Source: Bradyrhizobium arachidis
GTDB taxonomy: Bacteria > Pseudomonadota > Alphaproteobacteria > Rhizobiales > Xanthobacteraceae
Direction: 5' to 3'
NCBI RefSeq assembly: GCF_024758505.1
Contig: NZ_CP077970.1
Span: 4,712,001-4,776,000 of the forward strand
DNA length: 64,000 bases
Shown: piece by piece, positions 7,919 to 16,468 of the stretch
Layout of the letters: every line of letters starts with the position of its first letter
How positions within the stretch are numbered: the first letter of the stretch is position 1
Made by a program: the position numbers and the translations under genes
The notes under the pieces: model-generated
Told to the model about the DNA's origin: nothing
Databases searched by the model: none
The model's input: only the letters and a program-made list of their open reading frames with translations

Positions 7919-9055
7919 ATGAGTCTTCCCAATCATTTCGAACTGCTCGCAACCGATGGTCGGGCGCGGACCGGCCGCCTGACCACGCCGCATGGCACGG
8001 TGCGGACGCCCGCCTTCATGCCGGTCGGCACCGCCGGCGCCATGAAGGGCATGCATTGGCGCGAGGTGCGCGATGCCGGAGCCGACATCGTGCTCGGCAA
8101 TACCTATCACCTGATGCTGCGGCCGGGCGCCGAGCGCATCGCGGCGCTGGGAGGCCTGCAAAAATTCACCACCTGGAATGGGCCGATGCTGACGGATTCT
8201 GGCGGCTTCCAGGTGATGTCGCTGTCGGACCTGCGCAAGGTGAGTGAGAACGCCGTGACGTTCCGCTCGCACATCGATGGCGCCAAGGTGGAGTTGTCGC
8301 CGGAACGCTCGATCGAGGTGCAGCGGCTCCTCGGCTCTGACATTGCGATGCAGATGGACGAATGCGTGCGGCTGCCTGCCGAGCGCGACGACATCGAGCG
8401 CGCGATGCGGCTGTCGCTGCGCTGGGCCGAGCGCTCGAAGCGCGCCTTCGAGAGCGCGCCCGACGGCTACATGCTGTTCGGCATCGTGCAGGGCGGTGAC
8501 GTGCCGGAACTGCGTCATCAAAGCGCACAAGGCCTCGTCGAGATCGGCTTCCACGGTTACGCCATCGGCGGCCTCGCGGTCGGCGAGCCGCAGGCGGTGA
8601 TGCTCGCGATGATCGAAGAGAGCGCGCCTTCGCTGCCGGCCGATCGTCCCCGCTATCTGATGGGCGTGGGCACGCCCGAGGACATCCTCGAGGCCGTGAA
8701 GCGCGGCGTCGACATGTTCGACTGCGTGATGCCGACCCGCAATGGTCGTCACGGCGTCGCCTTCACGCGCTTCGGCCAGGTGAATCTGCGCAACGCGCGC
8801 CACGCCGACGATCCGCGTCCGCTGGACGAGGAGAGCATGTGGCCGGCCGCGCGCAATTATGCGCGCGCCTACCTTCACCATCTCGTCAAGGCAGGCGAGA
8901 CGCTCGGCGCCATGCTGCTGTCGGAAATCAATATCGCCTACTACCAGCACCTGATGCAGGGCATCAGGGACGCAGTCTCACACGGAACTTTCGAACAGTT
9001 TTATCAGCAGACGCGTGAAGACTGGGCGAGGGGCGACATCGCGCCCCGCGCGTGA
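7919..9055 (+). CDS. tgt: tRNA-guanine transglycosylase lacking zinc ligands
   Basis: Exchanges guanine-34 for preQ1 in tRNAs with GUN anticodons. The start [10 protein letters not shown] at 7919 gives 378 residues, the normal length. Asp93 ([12 protein letters not shown]) and [13 protein letters not shown], which holds the nucleophile Asp, are intact, as are GVGTPEDI and LRNARH. The structural zinc site of known enzymes (Cys302, 304, 307 and His333 in E. coli) is absent: in the otherwise well aligned stretch [21 protein letters not shown] the three Cys are Ser306, Trp308 and Ala311, and the His is Ile337. The enzyme may fold without zinc. It is separated from queA by about 4.5 kb. Confidence 0.95.
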   Translation: MSLPNHFELLATDGRARTGRLTTPHGTVRTPAFMPVGTAGAMKGMHWREVRDAGADIVLGNTYHLMLRPGAERIAALGGLQKFTTWNGPMLTDSGGFQVMSLSDLRKVSENAVTFRSHIDGAKVELSPERSIEVQRLLGSDIAMQMDECVRLPAERDDIERAMRLSLRWAERSKRAFESAPDGYMLFGIVQGGDVPELRHQSAQGLVEIGFHGYAIGGLAVGEPQAVMLAMIEESAPSLPADRPRYLMGVGTPEDILEAVKRGVDMFDCVMPTRNGRHGVAFTRFGQVNLRNARHADDPRPLDEESMWPAARNYARAYLHHLVKAGETLGAMLLSEINIAYYQHLMQGIRDAVSHGTFEQFYQQTREDWARGDIAPRA

Positions 9056-9057
9056 CG

Positions 9058-9273
9058 TCAGTTGCAAGTGAAGCGCTTGACCGAATGCTTGGTCACGAAG
9101 CCGTAGCCGCAGGTGTCGCAGGTCCAGAGATAGCTGATCATTTGGTCCGAGACATAGGCGGAGGCTTCGGCGGCGACCATGGAGTCGGCGCATACTGGAC
9201 AGGTGGGCAACTCGCTGCAACGCGGATCGTGGTTACGCGCGACGGTCGTCAAGACTTCAGCAACTGCTGACAT
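9058..9273 (-). CDS. Small Cys-rich (zinc-ribbon-like) protein
   Basis: 71 residues from ATG 9273, which follows GGGAGG by seven bases. The chain MSAVAEVLTTVARNHDPRC...CPVCADSM...YLWTCDTCGYGFVTKHSVKRFTCN holds CxxC and CxxC pairs, a likely zinc ribbon. It is convergent with tgt, with stops only 2 nt apart. Function unknown. Confidence 0.8.
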   Translation of the reverse strand: MSAVAEVLTTVARNHDPRCSELPTCPVCADSMVAAEASAYVSDQMISYLWTCDTCGYGFVTKHSVKRFTCN

Positions 9274-9498
9274 CTGGTGACCTCCCTGCTTTTTTCTAGA
9301 CCTAAGTCTAACATAAGCAGAATCAGTTGACGAGGTCGCAACACAAATGCGTTGGTTTTCTGTTATGTACAACTCACGCGATTTTGCGATGCAGCGAATT
9401 TGGGCGCCGTCGCATTGTTGCTTGCGTGTCGTCACAAGCTGCCTCTAACTCACCAAGACCGCGAATAACGCGCCTATTGTCGCCACAGGGAGTTTCTC

Positions 9499-10476
9499 AT
9501 GGACGCAACGTCCAACACGCGTGCAGCGCACCAACCCGGCCGCGGCCGGGTCTTTGACTCGATCGTCGACGCCTTCGGCGACACGCCGATCGTGCGGCTG
9601 CGCCGGTTACCGGGCATGCAGGGCGTGAACGCCACGATTTTAGCCAAGCTCGAATATTTCAATCCGGCCGCGAGCGTGAAGGACCGCATCGGCGCGGCCA
9701 TGATCATCGCCATGGAGAAGGCCGGTCACATCAAGCCGGACACGGTGCTGATCGAGCCGACCTCCGGCAATACCGGCATCGCGCTCGCCTTCGTCGCGGC
9801 GTCGCGCGGCTATCGGCTGAAGCTGGTGATGCCGGAGTCGATGTCGATCGAGCGGCGCAAGATGCTGGCCTTCCTCGGCGCCGAGCTGGTGCTGACGCCG
9901 GCGGCCCAGGGCATGAAGGGCGCGATTGCAGCCGCCGAGGAGCTGCTGCGCACGACGCCAAACTCGGTCATGCCGCAGCAATTCAAGAACCTCGCCAATC
10001 CCGACGTTCATCGCCGGACCACGGCGGAAGAGATCTGGAACGACACCGGCGGCAACATCGACATCTTCGTGGCGGGTGTCGGCACGGGCGGCACGATCAC
10101 CGGCGTCGGCCAGGTGCTGAAGCCGCGCAAGCCATCCTTGCGGGTCGTCGCCGTCGAGCCGGAAGAGAGCCCGGTGCTGTCAGGCGGTGCGCACACGCCG
10201 CACAAGATCCAGGGCATCGGCGCGGGCTTCGTGCCTGACATTCTCGACCGCTCCGTGATCGACGAGATTGTGAAGGTCAATTCGACGATCGCCATCGAGA
10301 CCTCACGCGCACTGGCCCGGCATGAGGGCATTCCCGGCGGCATCTCCTCCGGTGCCGCGATCGCCGCGGCGCTTGCGATCGGCAAGCGGCCGGAATCTGC
10401 GGGAAAAACCATCCTGGCCGTGGTGCCGTCCTTCGCCGAGCGCTATCTTTCGACCGCTCTGTTTGAGGGAATCTAG
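9499..10476 (+). CDS. cysK: Cysteine synthase (O-acetylserine sulfhydrylase)
   Basis: PLP enzyme making cysteine from O-acetylserine and sulfide. The 325-residue product carries the PLP lysine in [11 protein letters not shown], the substrate loop [19 protein letters not shown], and the phosphate-binding [15 protein letters not shown] lies before the ATG. The next gene begins 3 nt after its stop, so the two are probably translated from one message. Confidence 0.95.
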   Translation: MDATSNTRAAHQPGRGRVFDSIVDAFGDTPIVRLRRLPGMQGVNATILAKLEYFNPAASVKDRIGAAMIIAMEKAGHIKPDTVLIEPTSGNTGIALAFVAASRGYRLKLVMPESMSIERRKMLAFLGAELVLTPAAQGMKGAIAAAEELLRTTPNSVMPQQFKNLANPDVHRRTTAEEIWNDTGGNIDIFVAGVGTGGTITGVGQVLKPRKPSLRVVAVEPEESPVLSGGAHTPHKIQGIGAGFVPDILDRSVIDEIVKVNSTIAIETSRALARHEGIPGGISSGAAIAAALAIGKRPESAGKTILAVVPSFAERYLSTALFEGI

Positions 10477-10479
10477 GAT

Positions 10480-10719
10480 ATGGCGGATCAGCCGAGACGG
10501 CCGCGCACGCTGGGTGATGCGCGGTCGGAAGCCGAGGCGGCGTTCAAGAAGGTGACGGCCAAGGTCGCCCAGGCCCCGCCGAAGACGAACGCCGTTCCCG
10601 GCGTGAAGGAGCAGGTCACGCTGCGGATCGATCAGGACGTGCTGGAGCACTTCCAGTCCGGCGGTCCCGGCTGGCAGGACCGCATCAACGACGCCCTACG
10701 CAAGGCAGCCGGGAAGTAG
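10480..10719 (+). CDS. BrnA/DUF4415-like small protein (orphan antitoxin-like)
   Basis: 79 residues. The C-terminal half EQVTLRIDQDVLEHFQSGGPGWQDRINDALRKAAGK matches the ribbon-helix-helix pattern of BrnA-type antitoxins (VTLRIDxDVLxxFxxxGxGWQxRIN). The N-terminal half is basic and Pro-rich. There is no BrnT toxin gene beside it. It begins 3 nt after cysK and is followed by a strong terminator, so it may be a domesticated DNA-binding protein. Confidence 0.8.
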   Translation: MADQPRRPRTLGDARSEAEAAFKKVTAKVAQAPPKTNAVPGVKEQVTLRIDQDVLEHFQSGGPGWQDRINDALRKAAGK

Positions 10720-10740
10720 GCACTTCCGTCAGAAAAAGAA

Positions 10741-10765
10741 AAAGCCCGGCAGCGAGCCGGGCTTT
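10741..10765. terminator. Bidirectional terminator between cysK operon and caspase gene
   Basis: AAAGCCCGGC, loop AGCGA, GCCGGGCTTT, flanked by A-rich sequence on one side and TTTGTTTTT on the other. It serves the convergent transcripts ending at 10719 (+) and 10792 (-). Confidence 0.9.
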
Positions 10766-10791
10766 TGTTTTTGAATCGGGGCTGCGCCGGC

Positions 10792-12219
10792 TTAGCGGCG
10801 GAGCATGCCGCCCATCATGCCACCGACGACGCCGCCCACGAAGGCCGCGCCGGCGGCATCGCCGCCGCTGCTGCGCTGAGGCGCCGGAGCCGGAGCACTT
10901 TGTTGGGCGGGCGCGGTGTTGGTGGCGCGCCGGGCCGGCTTCGGGTTGTCGCCGCTCGCCGTCGCGGGCGCGGCAACGATCTCGGAGAGCATGGCCTTGT
11001 GCTGGAGCTTGTTGAGATAGCCCGTGGACGGGTAGCCGCGGGCGGCCTGCCAGCGCTTGATCACGGAGCGGGTCTCGTCAGTGAACTCGCCCGTCAGCTT
11101 GGTGTCGAAGCCGAGCCCGGTCAGGCGGCGTTGCACGTCGCGGCGCTTGCCCTTGTCGAGCCCGATCTGATCCTCGGTGACTTGGCTGGCCTCGTCGGTG
11201 AAGGTTGCGGGATCGACACCGGCGTTCAGGGTACGGGTCGTCGTCGACGGACCGCTCTTGATCGCCGCGAGCCGCGCCAACGCCAGAGACTTGAACTGGC
11301 CGTTGGGATAGGCGGAGATATAGGCGTTGAGTTCTTCCGCCTTGTTGGACTCCTTCACCGAGCGCCAGAACTCGAGTTCGGCCTCGGAACCGCCCGAGGC
11401 GACCGGTGCGGCGGTCGCCGTCGGCGCCGCGTTCGCCACCTGCGTTCCCTGCGCCGGGTTGAGATAGACGGCGCCGATCAGGTTGGTGTGGCCCCAGGGA
11501 AGCTGACCCTTGTGGGTTTCTTCGTTGACCTGGGCGCGGACCGACGTCATAGCCTGCTGGATTTCGATGCCGGGCTTGGTGATGTTGTCGATCAGCGCAC
11601 GCGTGAACGGGCTGTTGTTGCCTTCCTGGCCGTCGAGCGCGGTCTGGCCCGGGCCGGTCGCGAAGGCGATCAGCGTGCCTTCGCCGGACTTCATCTCGGC
11701 CAATCCGCTTCCGACGTTGACGCTGCGGGTCGCCGAATTGGACTTGATCTTGGCGGCAAAGGGATTGTCGCGGCAGGCGTCGAGGAACACCAATTTCACC
11801 TTCGCGTCGCCCATGGTCTGGTCGAGCGTCAGGTCGATGTTGATGGCGGCGCCGAGCTTGACGTCCATCTCCGTTTTGATGTCGGCATCGACAGGCAGCA
11901 GATAGTTGGTGCCACCGACGGCGATACCGTGACCGGCATAATAGAACACCGCGACGTCGGTGCCTTGGGCCTTGCGGCCGAAATCCAGGAGCTTCTCGGT
12001 CATCTGGTCGCGGGTGAGGTTCGAGCCCTCGATCACCTCGAAGCCGACATTGCGCAACGTCGCTGCCATCGCCTTGGCGTCGATCGGCGGGTTCGGCAAT
12101 TGCGCAACGTTCTTGTAGGCGCCATTGCCCACCACGAAGGCGACGCGTCGATCGGCATACGCGGCGTCCACGGTGGCCGCCATGCAGATCAGGGACAGGA
12201 GGAGGGTGAGATAGCGCAT
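10792..12219 (-). CDS. Secreted caspase-like (peptidase C14) protein with PG-binding-like domain
   Basis: 475 residues. A signal peptide (1-22, MRYLTLLLSLICMAATVDAAYA) precedes a caspase p20-like domain with dyad His97 (VFYYAGHG) and Cys149 (FLDACRDNPF). Next comes EFWRSVKESNKAEELNAYISAYPNGQFKSLALARL, a repeat also found in the five tandem caspase proteins at 21.9-31.5 kb. A peptidoglycan-binding-like segment follows (KRRDVQRRLTGLGFDTKLTG...RSVIKRWQAARGY). The C-terminus is Pro/Ala-rich and ends in a Gly/Met-rich hydrophobic stretch. Predicted periplasmic cysteine protease; substrate unknown. A CRP-like palindrome lies about 145 nt upstream of the start. Confidence 0.88.
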   Translation of the reverse strand: MRYLTLLLSLICMAATVDAAYADRRVAFVVGNGAYKNVAQLPNPPIDAKAMAATLRNVGFEVIEGSNLTRDQMTEKLLDFGRKAQGTDVAVFYYAGHGIAVGGTNYLLPVDADIKTEMDVKLGAAINIDLTLDQTMGDAKVKLVFLDACRDNPFAAKIKSNSATRSVNVGSGLAEMKSGEGTLIAFATGPGQTALDGQEGNNSPFTRALIDNITKPGIEIQQAMTSVRAQVNEETHKGQLPWGHTNLIGAVYLNPAQGTQVANAAPTATAAPVASGGSEAELEFWRSVKESNKAEELNAYISAYPNGQFKSLALARLAAIKSGPSTTTRTLNAGVDPATFTDEASQVTEDQIGLDKGKRRDVQRRLTGLGFDTKLTGEFTDETRSVIKRWQAARGYPSTGYLNKLQHKAMLSEIVAAPATASGDNPKPARRATNTAPAQQSAPAPAPQRSSGGDAAGAAFVGGVVGGMMGGMLRR

Positions 12220-12356
12220 CTGAAATCCCCAACAGAATCGAATTCAAATCAGCAACAGGATTGGTTCGAACTTACACAAATCGCCGGTCTTCGCGCCAGC
12301 AATTCGCAGATCGCCCAACCCATTGCCAAGTGTGACGGATGGAACCCCCGTTCGAA

Positions 12357-12372
12357 CGTGATCCAAATCACG
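12357..12372. promoter_or_regulatory. CRP-like palindrome upstream of the caspase gene
   Basis: CGTGAT CCAA ATCACG, a perfect GTGA-N6-TCAC site. Sites with the same half-site stand before two of the tandem caspase genes (21858-21873 and 25775-25790). Confidence 0.6.
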
Positions 12373-12412
12373 GACGACTACTTTGATTGGTCGTTGGGAG
12401 TCGCCTAACGGT

Positions 12413-13288
12413 TCACCGCGCGGCCGTGGGAACCGGAGCCGCCGGCTTCAAATTCAGAAGATTCCCAAACAGGATCAGCGCGGCGCCGAATACCGTCCAG
12501 GCATCGAGCCGCTCCGAATACAGCAGCCAACCAGCAGTTGCGGTGAGGGGGACCCGGAGGAAGTCCATGGGCACCACGATGCTCGCGTCCGCATAGCGCA
12601 TCGCGCTGGCGAGGCAGTAATGCGAGAACGTGCCGCAGATGGCGATCACGATGACCCAGCCCCAGGCATAGGTCGACGGCCAGGACCAGACGAACAGCGT
12701 CGGAACGAACCCCGCGATCGATTGCACCACCAGCATCCAGAACAGAATCGAGAGCGCCGTCTCGGTACGGGTGAGCGACTTCACCAGGACCATCGAGATC
12801 CCGAAGCCGATCGCCGCACCAAGGGCGATCAACTGGCCCGGATTGATCTCGCCGGTCGCGGGCCGCACGATCATGACGACGCCGATGAGGCCGAGCAGGA
12901 TTGCTGAAATCCGCCACGACGTCATGCGCTCCGACAGGAAAGTGGCCGCAAGGATTGCGGTCCAGATCGGCATGGTGAATTCGATCGCCACCACCTGACC
13001 GATCGGAATCAGCGTCAGCGCGACGAACCAGCAGAGCTGCGCGCCGTAGTGGATCAGGTTGCGTCCGATGTGCTCGGGCAGGCGCGCGGTCTTGAGCACG
13101 GCGAATCCGCCGGCACGATGGATCATCGGATACAGCAGCACGAAGCCAAGCAGCGAGCGCATCTCCATGATCTGAAAAACGTTGAGCTCGCGCGTGGTCT
13201 CGCGACCGGCGATCGCCATGATCAGCATCAGCGACAGCCAGCCGGCCATCCAAAGTGCGGCCATCGGGATCGACGGAGATTTGCTCAT
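12413..13288 (-). CDS. EamA-family (DMT superfamily) transporter
   Basis: 291 residues with about ten hydrophobic segments in two homologous halves, as in EamA/RhaT-type drug/metabolite exporters. The first half includes RSLLGFVLLYPMIHRAGG and FTMPIWTAILAATFLSERMT; the second includes PMDFLRVPLTATAGWLLYSERLDAWTVFGAALILFGNLLNL. The start ATG 13288 (MSKSPSIP) is preferred over an in-frame TTG six bases upstream. Substrate unknown. No partner gene is beside it. Confidence 0.88.
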   Translation of the reverse strand: MSKSPSIPMAALWMAGWLSLMLIMAIAGRETTRELNVFQIMEMRSLLGFVLLYPMIHRAGGFAVLKTARLPEHIGRNLIHYGAQLCWFVALTLIPIGQVVAIEFTMPIWTAILAATFLSERMTSWRISAILLGLIGVVMIVRPATGEINPGQLIALGAAIGFGISMVLVKSLTRTETALSILFWMLVVQSIAGFVPTLFVWSWPSTYAWGWVIVIAICGTFSHYCLASAMRYADASIVVPMDFLRVPLTATAGWLLYSERLDAWTVFGAALILFGNLLNLKPAAPVPTAAR

Positions 13289-13400
13289 CGGCAAAGAAGG
13301 TCAGCGGGGAGGAGACTTCGCGAAAGGAAGGCCGGTATCCGCGACATCGGCATCGTTTGCAACGGCCAAAACTGCGGATGCAGCGATGCACGGCTGCGTG

Positions 13401-13505
13401 GTAGAGCCTTTTCCGTTCCGATGAAATCGGAACGGGGCTCTAGATTCTCGTTTTGACGCGTTTTCTTTACGCGAACCGGTACCCACTTCGCTCGAAAACG
13501 CTCTA
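13401..13505. repeat. Dispersed repeat element with nested hairpin
   Basis: Contains CCGTTCCGAT, GAA, ATCGGAACGG as a perfect hairpin, then the arm GACGCGTTTTCTTTACGCG and the segment ACTTCGCTCGAAAACGCTC. This resembles a frequent Bradyrhizobium intergenic element. It ends just before the RidA-family gene. Confidence 0.6.
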
Positions 13506-13543
13506 ATGGGATGGCAAACAGCAGAAAACGGGAGAAACAGCTC

Positions 13544-13942
13544 ATGCGTGTCCTGCAGCCGGCAGAATGGTCGAAACCGCGCGGCTTCTCTCATGGTGTC
13601 ATGGTGGATGCCCCCGGGCGCTGGGTCGTGCTGGCGGGCCAGACCGGCGGCGATGAGAAAGGCGATTACGCAGCCGACCTCGCCGCGCAGGTCGCGACAG
13701 CGCTGAAGCGGATCATGAAGCTTCTGGCTGAGGCCAACGCCGGTCCGGAGCACATCGTCCGCCTGACCTGGTATCTGACCGACCGCAGTGAACATGAGGC
13801 GGCCGGCGCCGGCATCGGGGCCGCCTGGAAGGAGACGCTCGGGCGCAATTTTCCGCCGTCGACGCTGCTCTATATCGGCGGGCTGGTCGATACGCAGGCC
13901 AAGGTCGAGATCGAGGTCACGGCCTTCGTTCCCAACGGATAA
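13544..13942 (+). CDS. RidA (YjgF/UK114) family protein lacking the catalytic Arg
   Basis: 132 residues from ATG 13544, which follows GGGAG by nine bases; an upstream ATG at 13511 lies against a repeat and lacks a binding site. Family features are VVLAGQTGG, ATALKRIMKLLAEANAGPEHIVRLTWYLTD and KVEIEVTAFVPNG. Canonical RidA enzymes have Arg in FPARSxVE; here the segment is FPPSTLLY, with Ser in that place. It is probably not a classical enamine/imine deaminase but one of the other Rid subgroups. It stands alone, convergent with the next gene. Confidence 0.88.
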   Translation: MRVLQPAEWSKPRGFSHGVMVDAPGRWVVLAGQTGGDEKGDYAADLAAQVATALKRIMKLLAEANAGPEHIVRLTWYLTDRSEHEAAGAGIGAAWKETLGRNFPPSTLLYIGGLVDTQAKVEIEVTAFVPNG

Positions 13943-13947
13943 AACAA

Positions 13948-13975
13948 GACGATCCGGCGCGAGCGCCGGATCGTC
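13948..13975. terminator. Hairpin between convergent genes
   Basis: GACGATCCGGCGC and GCGCCGGATCGTC pair over 13 bp with a minimal loop. On the minus strand it is followed by TTGTTTT, so it most likely terminates the 13994-14449 transcript and may also stop the RidA transcript. Confidence 0.75.
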
Positions 13976-13993
13976 GTTAGGTCTGCGCTGTCG

Positions 13994-14449
13994 TTACTTC
14001 GACAGCGAGATGTTGGCGCCGCGGAACTGGCTGTCGGCCTTCAACGAGACCGTCTGCTTGTTGCCGCTCGTCCTCAGCGCGAGGTTGGCATTGAAGCCGG
14101 CCGTGCTGACCGCCAGATCGTAATTCCCGCCGCCGCCGCGGCCCTGCAACGCGCCGCTGATGTTGCGGCTGGTCTCGGTCCAGCTTCCGGAAATCGTGTT
14201 GCTGCCTTCCGCCCTGACGCTGGCGCCGAGGTTGAACTTGTAGGCATCGCTGGCACAGGTCAGCGACATCTCCATGGTCGGGCCAATGGGTGCGTATTTG
14301 GCGCGGCAGCGGATACGCTCGGTCGATCCGTCATCAAGGGTGACGGTGCCGCCGCCCTGCCACGACCCCGCCAAGGGCGCGAACGGGCCCGACTGCGCCT
14401 TGCCATCCGTTGCCGCAAAGGACGCTGCAAACAAAACGGCGGCCGCCAT
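13994..14449 (-). CDS. Exported protein of unknown function
   Basis: 151 residues from ATG 14449, or 182 from ATG 14542, which would add NNRRLL before the hydrophobic signal MAAAVLFAASFAATDGKAQS and overlap the upstream gene. The mature part has LAGSWQGGGTVTLDDGSTERIRCRAKY...SLTCASDAYKFNLGASVRAEGSNTISGSWTETSRNISG and looks like a small beta-barrel with two Cys. The upstream neighbour on the same strand is another small exported protein with a similar theme (NWQVTIV...GKWNGAS), so the two are probably an operon of related beta-rich proteins. Not recognised. Confidence 0.75.
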   Translation of the reverse strand: MAAAVLFAASFAATDGKAQSGPFAPLAGSWQGGGTVTLDDGSTERIRCRAKYAPIGPTMEMSLTCASDAYKFNLGASVRAEGSNTISGSWTETSRNISGALQGRGGGGNYDLAVSTAGFNANLALRTSGNKQTVSLKADSQFRGANISLSK

Positions 14450-14486
14450 GAGCAGCCGCCGGTTGTTGGCGCTACGTCCAGTTAGC

Positions 14487-14837
14487 TTATTGGCGCGATG
14501 CTTCCCACCGCCCGCTGCACGGTATGCCTCCAGATGCTCCATTCCACTTTCCCGATCCGGCGTTGCCGCTGAGTTGACCGTTGGCATATGCACCATTGAT
14601 CGAAACTCGCACAAGGCCCTCGCGGCCAATGGTCCCGGAAACGTTGGCTCCCGGCGCCGTGATCTTGCCGTCGGCGACAGTCAGCATCGAGCTCGCGGTC
14701 GCGTCGCAGCTTCCGGTCTTGGTCACGATGGTGACCTGCCAGTTGCCGTCATAGGGCCCTTGGGCGAACGCCGGCGCGGCGAGGGAGCTGGCGAAAAGCG
14801 AAGCCGCGGAAATCAACGCAATGCGATCAAAACGCAT
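14487..14837 (-). CDS. Small exported protein of unknown function
   Basis: 116 residues. Residues 1-26 (MRFDRIALISAASLFASSLAAPAFAQ) are a clear signal peptide. The mature part GPYDGNWQVTIVTKTGSCDATASSMLTVADGKITAPGANVSGTIGREGLVRVSINGAYANGQLSGNAGSGKWNGASGGIPCSGRWEASRQ has two Cys, probably one disulfide, and a beta-rich pattern. It shares style with the downstream protein at 13994. Unknown role in the periplasm or outer surface. Confidence 0.85.
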   Translation of the reverse strand: MRFDRIALISAASLFASSLAAPAFAQGPYDGNWQVTIVTKTGSCDATASSMLTVADGKITAPGANVSGTIGREGLVRVSINGAYANGQLSGNAGSGKWNGASGGIPCSGRWEASRQ

Positions 14838-14922
14838 GAATTCTGTCCTTGGATATGTCTGAGATGGTGACGCTTATTCGGGGCAAATGTGACAGAAATT
14901 TGCTGCGCCGCCAAAACCAAAT

Positions 14923-14940
14923 TTGTTCCTGTGGGAACAA
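14923..14940. repeat. Perfect 7+4+7 palindrome upstream of the small exported-protein pair
   Basis: TTGTTCC, TGTG, GGAACAA. It lies 86 nt before the start at 14837 and 66 nt after the end of the convergently placed upstream gene, so it could be an operator for the exported-protein operon. No regulator is adjacent. Confidence 0.5.
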
Positions 14941-15005
14941 TGGTTTATTTGCGATCCTTGGAGCGGTTTTCAGGGCGATTCCGGGCCGAATCGCGCATTC
15001 CAGGG

Positions 15006-15599
15006 TTAATGCGCCGACAGGCTCGGCGCGGCGGTCGCGAATTCCTCGTCCTGGACCTTGGCTGGCAGCGCCTTGTGGACGATTGCGTAGTCGATGACCT
15101 CGGCGAGCAGCTTCAACCCGAGCGGGGCGAGGGCGCGCTCCCACAACTGCCTGGCCGTCTCGCCTTTTTTCACGAAACACCAATCCTGCGCGGCGATGGC
15201 GCCGGCATCCATGCGGTCGGCAAGGTGATAGATGGTGCCGCCGGCGATCGGATCGCCTTCCTTGATCGTCCATTCGACGGCCGCCATGCCGCGGTGGCGC
15301 GGCAGGAGCGAGGGATGATAGCCAATGCCGCCGTACCTTGCGACGGCAAGCGCCTCCCTCGATATCCGGGCATGGCTGTGCGCGGTGATGATCAGGTCGG
15401 AGTTGGGCGCGATTTCGGAGGCCACGACGAGTTTTGGCTTGGCCTGCACCACCACCTCGATGCCAACGGCGTGGGCCGTGGAGGCCAGACGGTCGTCGGC
15501 GTCGGCGACGACGACCCGCACGACCTCCACGCCGTGCTCCCGGAGCATGTTGAGGGTGGTCACGCCGAAATGGCGGGAGCCGACAAGGGTAATGCGCAT
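15006..15599 (-). CDS. Formyltransferase-family protein (10-formyl-THF hydrolase-like)
   Basis: 197 residues from MRITLVGSRHFG at 15599. It has the formyltransferase fold: N-terminal nucleotide-like motif, GYHPSLLPRHRGMAAVEWTIKEGDPIAGGTIYHLADRMDAGAIAAQ. His in HPSLLP and Asp in DAG are the usual catalytic residues. The Asn two positions before His in GART and Met-tRNA formyltransferase (NxH) is Gly here. The YHPSLLPRHRG form resembles the hydrolase domain of formyltetrahydrofolate dehydrogenases. It is half the length of Fmt and has no C-terminal tRNA domain. Substrate unknown. Confidence 0.82.
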   Translation of the reverse strand: MRITLVGSRHFGVTTLNMLREHGVEVVRVVVADADDRLASTAHAVGIEVVVQAKPKLVVASEIAPNSDLIITAHSHARISREALAVARYGGIGYHPSLLPRHRGMAAVEWTIKEGDPIAGGTIYHLADRMDAGAIAAQDWCFVKKGETARQLWERALAPLGLKLLAEVIDYAIVHKALPAKVQDEEFATAAPSLSAH

Positions 15600-15767
15600 G
15601 ATTCTCTGATCCGTCTGGCGGGCTGACGTTCCCGATAACACGCCGGAGGACGCTGTCACCACCCGATGCCGGCTTGCCCCGGTTATCAACAGCGCGCGGC
15701 GCGCAGGGCTGATCGAACCGGCCGCGGATCACCTGCGTCCAACGGGCAACCAGCCGTGGGAGCTGCC

Positions 15768-15947
15768 ATGTCGAAATGGCCGAAATTGATGCTGATGAGC
15801 GGGATCACGTCGGTGCTCCTGATCTACGAGATCACGAGCGCGACGGAGGCGCCCAGCCAGGCGCTCGCCATCCTGCAATATGCGCTGCTCGCCTGCGCGC
15901 TGATCGGGCTGGCCGGCGCCGTCGTGATGTACGCGCAGGAGAAGTGA
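15768..15947 (+). CDS. Small two-helix membrane protein
   Basis: 59 residues from ATG 15768, five bases after GGGAG. Two hydrophobic helices: KLMLMSGITSVLLIYEI and ALAILQYALLACALIGLAGAVVMYA, separated by TSATEAPSQ. No recognised function. It stands between a divergent formyltransferase-like gene and a small hypothetical gene. Confidence 0.7.
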   Translation: MSKWPKLMLMSGITSVLLIYEITSATEAPSQALAILQYALLACALIGLAGAVVMYAQEK

Positions 15948-16231
15948 GGCGGCGAAGGACAGAGCGCCATTGCGCGCGCGGCCATCAAATGTTTCCATGG
16001 CCGGACCAAGCGATCCCCTCGCGCACTATCGCTACACGGCCTATCGCCGGCTGCCGCGGACATATTTTTGCGTGAGCGAGTAGCGCCGCATCCGGTAACA
16101 AGTTCTCAACACGCATCGCGTATCGACGAATCCGTCGCGGATTTGTATTGCGTACCGTGACCTCGGAATTCGACCTGCCAGTGCCGAGCCGGCGGGTCTT
16201 CTGCTTGGGACCGAATTTTGGAAATGGCCTG

Positions 16232-16450
16232 ATGCCGAGCGCGATTGAACAGATCGTCGATACTTATGTCCGATTGAAGAACCGTCGCGGCCTGGAAGAG
16301 CTGATGATGCACCGGCAGCGGCTTGCGGTCGATCTGAAGGGCCGCTCCGGCTACGATTTCAGCCTGCCGATCCGCCAGATCGAGGAGGAGATCGCGACCA
16401 TCGAGGCCGGATTGGGCGCGTTGAGGTCGGCGCTATCGGCGGCGGCCTAG
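16232..16450 (+). CDS. Small helical protein, paralogue of 34354-34587
   Basis: 72 residues from ATG 16232, preceded by GGAA. MPSAIEQIVDTYVRLKNRRGLEELMMHRQRLAVDL lines up with PAAIKSIVSAYVRLENRRALEDMRELRRHLLGTL in the gene at 34354, including AxVRLxNRRxLE. The rest (PIRQIEEEIATIEAGLGALRSAL) predicts another helix. The pair supports both as real genes. Function unknown. Confidence 0.75.
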   Translation: MPSAIEQIVDTYVRLKNRRGLEELMMHRQRLAVDLKGRSGYDFSLPIRQIEEEIATIEAGLGALRSALSAAA

Positions 16451-16468
16451 GCCGGTCTTCAAGAGCTC

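Noticed and set aside
10765..12408. A 547-codon open frame on the plus strand
   Set aside because: Antisense to the caspase gene at 10792-12219; composition is His/Arg/Gly-rich with no motif.
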